A stretch of DNA of 64,000 nt from the NCBI RefSeq assembly GCF_001426945.1, contig NZ_LMFS01000003.1, forward strand, positions 675,115-739,114, in the 5' to 3' direction. This DNA comes from Pseudolabrys sp. Root1462. Its GTDB lineage: Bacteria; Pseudomonadota; Alphaproteobacteria; Rhizobiales; Xanthobacteraceae. Shown one piece after another: positions 60,679-64,000 of the stretch. The notes under the pieces are model-generated. The model made no database searches. It was not told the origin of the DNA and was given only the letters and a program-made list of their open reading frames with translations. The first letter of the stretch is position 1; each line of letters begins with the position of its first letter. The position numbers were made by a program, and so were the translations under genes.

Positions 60679-61149
60679 ATGGCCAAGTCCACGCCCGCGA
60701 CGCTCGCGCTTGAAAAGGCCAAGGTCGCCTTCTCGCTGCACGAATACGACTACGACCCGAATGCCGAACGCATCGGTATGCAGGCGGCCGAAGCGCTCGG
60801 CATCGAACCGGCGCGGTTGCTGAAGACCTTGATGGCGAAGGCCGGCACCGATGTCGTCTGCGTGCTGGCGCCCTCCGACCGCGAAGTGAACCTGAAGCGC
60901 CTTGCCGCGGCCGCCGGCGCCAAAAGCGCGGCGATGCTGGGGGCGGCCGAAGCCGAGCGCATCACCGGCTATCATGTCGGCGGCATTTCGCCGTTCGGCC
61001 AGAAGAAGCGCGCGCGGGTATTCATCGAACAGACGGCGTTGCAGTTCCCGACCATCCTGTGCAACGGCGGCCGCCGCGGCCTCCAGGTCGAACTCAAGCC
61101 GGCGGATCTGGTGCGCGTTCTCGCCGCGACGCCGGCGGAGATCTGCTGA
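60679..61149 (+). CDS. ybaK: Cys-tRNA(Pro) deacylase, YbaK/EbsC family
   Basis: A 156-residue trans-editing enzyme that hydrolyses mischarged Cys-tRNA(Pro). Family motifs: SLHEYDYDPNAERIGMQAAEALGIEPARLLKTLMAK (with the catalytic-region Lys), CVLAPSDREVNLKRLAAAAGAKSAAML, ERITGYHVGGISPFGQKKRARVFIEQTAL and the C-terminal CNGGRRGLQVELKPADLVRVL. Length is as expected. It starts at the end of a dispersed repeat. Confidence 0.92.
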   Translation: MAKSTPATLALEKAKVAFSLHEYDYDPNAERIGMQAAEALGIEPARLLKTLMAKAGTDVVCVLAPSDREVNLKRLAAAAGAKSAAMLGAAEAERITGYHVGGISPFGQKKRARVFIEQTALQFPTILCNGGRRGLQVELKPADLVRVLAATPAEIC

Positions 61150-61302
61150 GGCCGCATTCTGCATGGCGGCCATCACGCCTGATCGCTTGCCGGAACAGCA
61201 TCGTCGCGTCACAAGGCCATCCCAGCCACGCGTTCCGGCGGCGCCTTATCGCGATGTCCCAAGACAAAACTCATTCCAGCGCCGTCGGCCGTGCTCCGGC
61301 CG

Positions 61303-62184
61303 ATGACAAGGTCGGACATCGTGCTCTATGTGGTCACGGTGCTGATCTGGGGCTCGAGCTGGATCGCGACGCACTATCAGGCCGCGTCGATCGCGCCGGA
61401 GGTGTCGATCGTCTGGCGCTACGGCTTCGCCACGCCGCTGATGTTCGCCATCACCGTCTATCGCGGCGAGCGTCTGCGCTACCGGCTCGTCGATCACGGT
61501 TACTTCGTCGCGCTCGGCCTGTGCATATTCTCGATCAATTACATGCTGTTCTATCACGCGGCCCAGCATGTCTCGTCGGGGCTGCTGTCGATCGAATTTA
61601 CATTGGCTGCGGTGGGCAATGTGCTGCTCGGCGCCCTGGTCTTCGGCACAAGGATCGAGGGCCGCGCCGTTCTCGGCGGCCTGATCGGCATCGTCGGCGT
61701 CGCGGCGATGTTCTATCCGCAGATCAAGGGGCTGCGCCTCGATGGCGGCGCGCTGCTCGGCTTCGTGCTCGGCCTTGTCGCCACCTCGTGCTTCTGCATC
61801 GGCAACATGGTGTCGCTTTCCGCCAAGCGCCGCAATCTGCCGGTGTTCGCCACGTTGTCCTGGGCCATGCTCTACGGCACCGTTATCGTGGCGCTGGTCG
61901 GCGTCGCCAAGGGCGAAGCCTTCGTCATGGACTGGAGCCCGATCTATCTCGGCTCGCTGGTCTATCTGGTGTTGCTGGCGTCGGTGGTTGGCTTCGGCAC
62001 CTATTTCACGCTGCTCAACCGCATCGGCGCGGCGCGCGCCGGCTACTCGACCGTGCTGTACCCGGTGGTCGCGCTCGCGGCCTCGACCTGGCTCGAAGAC
62101 TATCGCTGGACGCCGGTGGCGGTCGCCGGCCTCGCCTGCGTGCTGTGCGGTGTCATCCTCGTGCTGCGGCCGCCGAAGCCGTGA
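61303..62184 (+). CDS. EamA/DMT superfamily transporter
   Basis: A 293-residue protein with ten membrane segments: IVLYVVTVLIWGSSWIATHYQA, FVALGLCIFSINYMLFYHAAQH, LLGFVLGLVATSCFCIGNMVSLS and others, in two EamA repeats. The start used is the ATG at 61303 (MTRSDIVLY); a GTG at 61291 is in frame. It converges exactly on a LysR gene: the stop codons touch at 62184/62185 (TGATCA). Substrate unknown. Confidence 0.88.
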   Translation: MTRSDIVLYVVTVLIWGSSWIATHYQAASIAPEVSIVWRYGFATPLMFAITVYRGERLRYRLVDHGYFVALGLCIFSINYMLFYHAAQHVSSGLLSIEFTLAAVGNVLLGALVFGTRIEGRAVLGGLIGIVGVAAMFYPQIKGLRLDGGALLGFVLGLVATSCFCIGNMVSLSAKRRNLPVFATLSWAMLYGTVIVALVGVAKGEAFVMDWSPIYLGSLVYLVLLASVVGFGTYFTLLNRIGAARAGYSTVLYPVVALAASTWLEDYRWTPVAVAGLACVLCGVILVLRPPKP

Positions 62185-63072
62185 TCATTCGGCGGCGATC
62201 GCGGCTTCCGACAGGTTGTCGAGCGACGAGATGATGTGCTCGGCCAGCGCGTTGGCCAGCGTCGAGCTCTCATGCGCATTGCGCACCAGGCCGATCTGGC
62301 AGCTCGGCAGGTCGGGATAGCCGTCGGCCGGCGTCAAGACGCGCATGCCGGGCCGCAGGCCGGATTCGGCCAGCACCGATACCGCAAGCCCCGACAGCAC
62401 CGCGGCGGCGACCGCGCCGGCATTCGAACTCGAATAAAGCAGGCGATACGGCCGGCCCATGACGTCGAGACGCTCGATCGCGGTGCGCCGCCAGGCGCAG
62501 GTCGGTCGGCCGAGCGCAAGCGGCACGGTTTCTTCCGTGTGTGCGGTATGGCGGTTCGACGTCACCCACAACAGCCGCTCGCGGCGAAACGTTTCGGCGG
62601 CGCGCTGGGATTCGCAATTGGTGACGATGGCGAGATCGATCTCGTTGGCGTCGATGCGCTCCCACAGATCGACCGACGGTTCGCACATCACCGACAGTTC
62701 GACCCCGGGATAAGCGCGCGAGAACCGCGCCATGATTTCCGGCAGATAACGGTCGGCATAGTCGTCCGGCACGCCGAGCCGGACGCGGCCCGACAATTCC
62801 TCATCGGTGAAGGCGGCGATCGTTTCGATGTTCAGCTTGATGATGCGTCGCGCATAGTCGAGCAGGCGCTGGCCGTCTTCGGTGAGTTTGGAGGCGCGGC
62901 CATCGCGAACGAACACCGGCCGATCAAGGCGCTCCTCCAGCCGCTTCATCTGCATCGACACCGCCGATTGCGTCTTGTTCACGAACTCGGCGGCTTTGGT
63001 GAAGCTGCCGGTCTCGGCGATTGCGATGAATGTCCTGAGTTGGTCAGCATCGAGCAGTGCAGTCATGGGCAA
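62185..63072 (-). CDS. LysR family transcriptional regulator
   Basis: A 295-residue regulator. Helix-turn-helix: LRTFIAIAETGSFTKAAEFVNKTQSAVSMQMKRLEERLDRPVF. The effector domain starts LSGRVRLGVPDDYADRYLPEIMARF. It is divergent from the DUF1127 gene. An imperfect inverted repeat GATTGGT...ACTAATC (about 63127-63162) in the gap is a candidate operator. It resembles the LysR at 31835-32701 in layout (both have GVPDDYADRYL/GIPEDFAAYRL) and both lie next to EamA genes, so they may be paralogous units. Confidence 0.92.
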   Translation of the reverse strand: MPMTALLDADQLRTFIAIAETGSFTKAAEFVNKTQSAVSMQMKRLEERLDRPVFVRDGRASKLTEDGQRLLDYARRIIKLNIETIAAFTDEELSGRVRLGVPDDYADRYLPEIMARFSRAYPGVELSVMCEPSVDLWERIDANEIDLAIVTNCESQRAAETFRRERLLWVTSNRHTAHTEETVPLALGRPTCAWRRTAIERLDVMGRPYRLLYSSSNAGAVAAAVLSGLAVSVLAESGLRPGMRVLTPADGYPDLPSCQIGLVRNAHESSTLANALAEHIISSLDNLSEAAIAAE

Positions 63073-63280
63073 AACTCCCCAAATGCTACGGGCTTGGCGC
63101 CCGCAAAGGATAACATCACTATTCCTGATTGGTCAGATTAAAAACATTCGTTTCACTAATCAATACCGCAGGCGCATATAGACGGTGTCGGCAACGGACT
63201 CGGACGTGGTGATACAGGGTCCCGCTGACCTGAATCAGAGCATAAGGCGCTGGTTTTGCATCAGAAAATTGGAGATGACC

Positions 63281-63640
63281 ATGACAACCGCTTATCCCGT
63301 TTTGCCGCTCGCCGCCGGAACCCTGACCCGGGCCCTGGGCGCCGCCATCAACGTGGTCGTCATCTCGGTCAAATCCGTCAATCGCGCTGTGCGCCACCGC
63401 CGCGACGCCCGAATGCTTGCCGGCCTCGATGGCCGCATGCTCGCCGATATCGGCCTGACGCAGTCCGATGTGCAGGACGCCTTCTCGGAGCCGCTCTGGG
63501 CGGACCCGACGGCGCTCCTGAAGGAGCGTGCCATCGAGCGGCGCATGAACCGCGCCCGGACGCGCGTCGTTCTCTGGCAAGGCGACAGCAAGACCTTCCG
63601 CCGCCCGGCGACCAACCGGCCCGCTCGCGAAACGGTCTGA
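63281..63640 (+). CDS. DUF1127 domain small protein
   Basis: A 119-residue protein from the ATG at 63281 after GGAG with ideal spacing (an ATG at 63275 is in frame). A short hydrophobic N-terminal half (LTRALGAAINVVVISVKSVN) is followed by the Arg-rich DUF1127 motif RHRRDARMLAGLDGRMLADIGLTQSDVQDAFSEPLW. Small DUF1127 proteins in alphaproteobacteria bind RNA or influence phosphate and stress regulation; the role of this one is unknown. Three hairpins and a terminator follow the stop. Confidence 0.85.
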   Translation: MTTAYPVLPLAAGTLTRALGAAINVVVISVKSVNRAVRHRRDARMLAGLDGRMLADIGLTQSDVQDAFSEPLWADPTALLKERAIERRMNRARTRVVLWQGDSKTFRRPATNRPARETV

Positions 63641-63651
63641 CAAAATAGGGG

Positions 63652-63671
63652 AACGCGCCGTGAGGCGCGTT
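63652..63671 (+). other. hairpin 1 in the DUF1127 3' region
   Basis: AACGCGCC-GTGA-GGCGCGTT, perfect 8-bp stem with a GNRA-like tetraloop (GTGA). No T-run follows. Confidence 0.65.
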
Positions 63672-63680
63672 TCACGAAAA

Positions 63681-63703
63681 CGGCCGATCCCTCTCATCGG
63701 CCG
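63681..63703 (+). other. hairpin 2 in the DUF1127 3' region
   Basis: CGGCCGAT-CCCTCTC-ATCGGCCG, perfect 8-bp stem with a pyrimidine-only loop containing CCTC, which could pair with Shine-Dalgarno sequences. Confidence 0.65.
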
Positions 63704-63748
63704 CTACGGTCCGAGCACTGCGAAATTCCCCTCTCGCGCCCGGATCAC

Positions 63749-63786
63749 AAGCGCCCGCTGGCCCCTCCGGCGGGCGCTTTAATTTT
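63749..63786 (+). terminator. Rho-independent terminator
   Basis: AAGCGCCCGCTGG-CCCCT-CCGGCGGGCGCTT, a 13-bp stem with one G-T pair, followed by TAATTTTT. It is the strongest terminator in the window and ends transcription 110-145 bases after the DUF1127 stop. Confidence 0.88.
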
Positions 63787-63800
63787 TGCAGAGTGATTCG

Positions 63801-64000
63801 TCAGCGCACGCCGGCGACTTCTGACGTCAGCAGCGAGCGGCGGTCTTTGACCACGCCGATCTTCACGCCGAGCCGCTTGATCGTTGAAACCTCGCGGCCG
63901 CCGAGCGCGCGATCACAATTCATGTGCGTCGGCGCGATGAAGAATTCGGCCTTGCTCCAGTCCGACACCCATTGCAGCCGCGAGTTGGCCTCTTTCTCGA
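63801..64000 (-). CDS. unidentified protein, C-terminal end only (cut by window edge)
   Basis: An open frame enters from beyond 64000 and stops at 63801-63803. It reads EKEANSRLQWVSDWSKAEFFIAPTHMN, then a segment ending RLGVKIGVVKDRRSLLTSEVAGVR. No family is recognised from these 66 residues. Codon use is as in the neighbouring genes. It converges on the DUF1127 gene, separated by the terminator. Confidence 0.6.
   Translation of the reverse strand, partial: EKEANSRLQWVSDWSKAEFFIAPTHMNCDRALGGREVSTIKRLGVKIGVVKDRRSLLTSEVAGVR

Noticed and set aside
63119-63697. Minus-strand 192-codon open frame opposite DUF1127
   Set aside because: No motif and antisense to a recognisable DUF1127 gene with a good ribosome site.

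Overview
The window is GC-rich, densely coded chromosomal DNA from an alphaproteobacterium, most likely a member of the Hyphomicrobiales (Rhizobiales) near the Bradyrhizobium/Rhodopseudomonas/Pseudolabrys group. The signs are a class I lysyl-tRNA synthetase, the ethylmalonyl-CoA pathway enzymes, a TauE protein paired with a TIGR02186 protein, a PodJ-like Sel1 protein, and several families of dispersed palindromic repeats. No tRNA, rRNA, CRISPR array, transposase or integrase was seen. Product names rest on motifs and remembered family features, not on database searches.

Layout. 1-2.6 kb: MacB (cut by the window edge) and MacA export genes. 2.7-7.1 kb: HNH nuclease, esterase, AlkA-type glycosylase, GluQ and a soluble hybrid histidine kinase. 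7.1-15.9 kb: ethylmalonyl-CoA mutase (ecm) and crotonyl-CoA carboxylase/reductase (ccr) face away from each other. YihY, a chemotaxis receptor, (2S)-methylsuccinyl-CoA dehydrogenase (mcd) and a host-attachment-type protein follow. 16-24.7 kb: an amino-acid binding protein, a tiny ORF behind a ribosome-binding site that matches the whole 16S anti-SD tail, a flavoprotein, lysK, alpha-carbonic anhydrase, an S24 regulator, pyrD, a MATE exporter and a DUF6460 protein.

24.7-31.8 kb: the predicted LHR-type DNA repair set: ATP-dependent ligase, beta-CASP exonuclease, a TPR-like methyltransferase, DEXH helicase and PdeM phosphoesterase. Three of these four repair proteins carry palindromic repeats inside their reading frames. 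31.8-41.1 kb: LysR/EamA pair, MBL hydrolase, class C beta-lactamase, TIGR02186-TauE pair and the PodJ-like protein. 41.4-54.8 kb: fatty-acid beta-oxidation (two acyl-CoA dehydrogenases, thiolase, FadJ-type fusion) with ClC/MarR, MFS, LLM oxidoreductase, a branched-chain amino-acid type binding protein and a cupin in between.

54.9-64 kb: a RecD-like helicase, a 650-base non-coding stretch with four hairpins that share one loop sequence, an arsenic operon (arsR-arsI-arsC-acr3), gshA, ybaK, an EamA/LysR pair, a DUF1127 gene followed by a hairpin-rich 3' region with a strong terminator, and the end of an unidentified gene.

The strongest functional themes are C2/acetyl-CoA assimilation through the ethylmalonyl-CoA pathway, fatty-acid oxidation feeding the same acyl-CoA pool, arsenic detoxification and the LHR repair system. 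No clearly new multi-gene system could be shown. The most unusual sequence signals are the CTCGCAA-loop hairpin array, the tiny ORF with an extended SD, the nearly concentric palindromes between ccr and ecm, and the repeat insertions concentrated in the LHR cluster.
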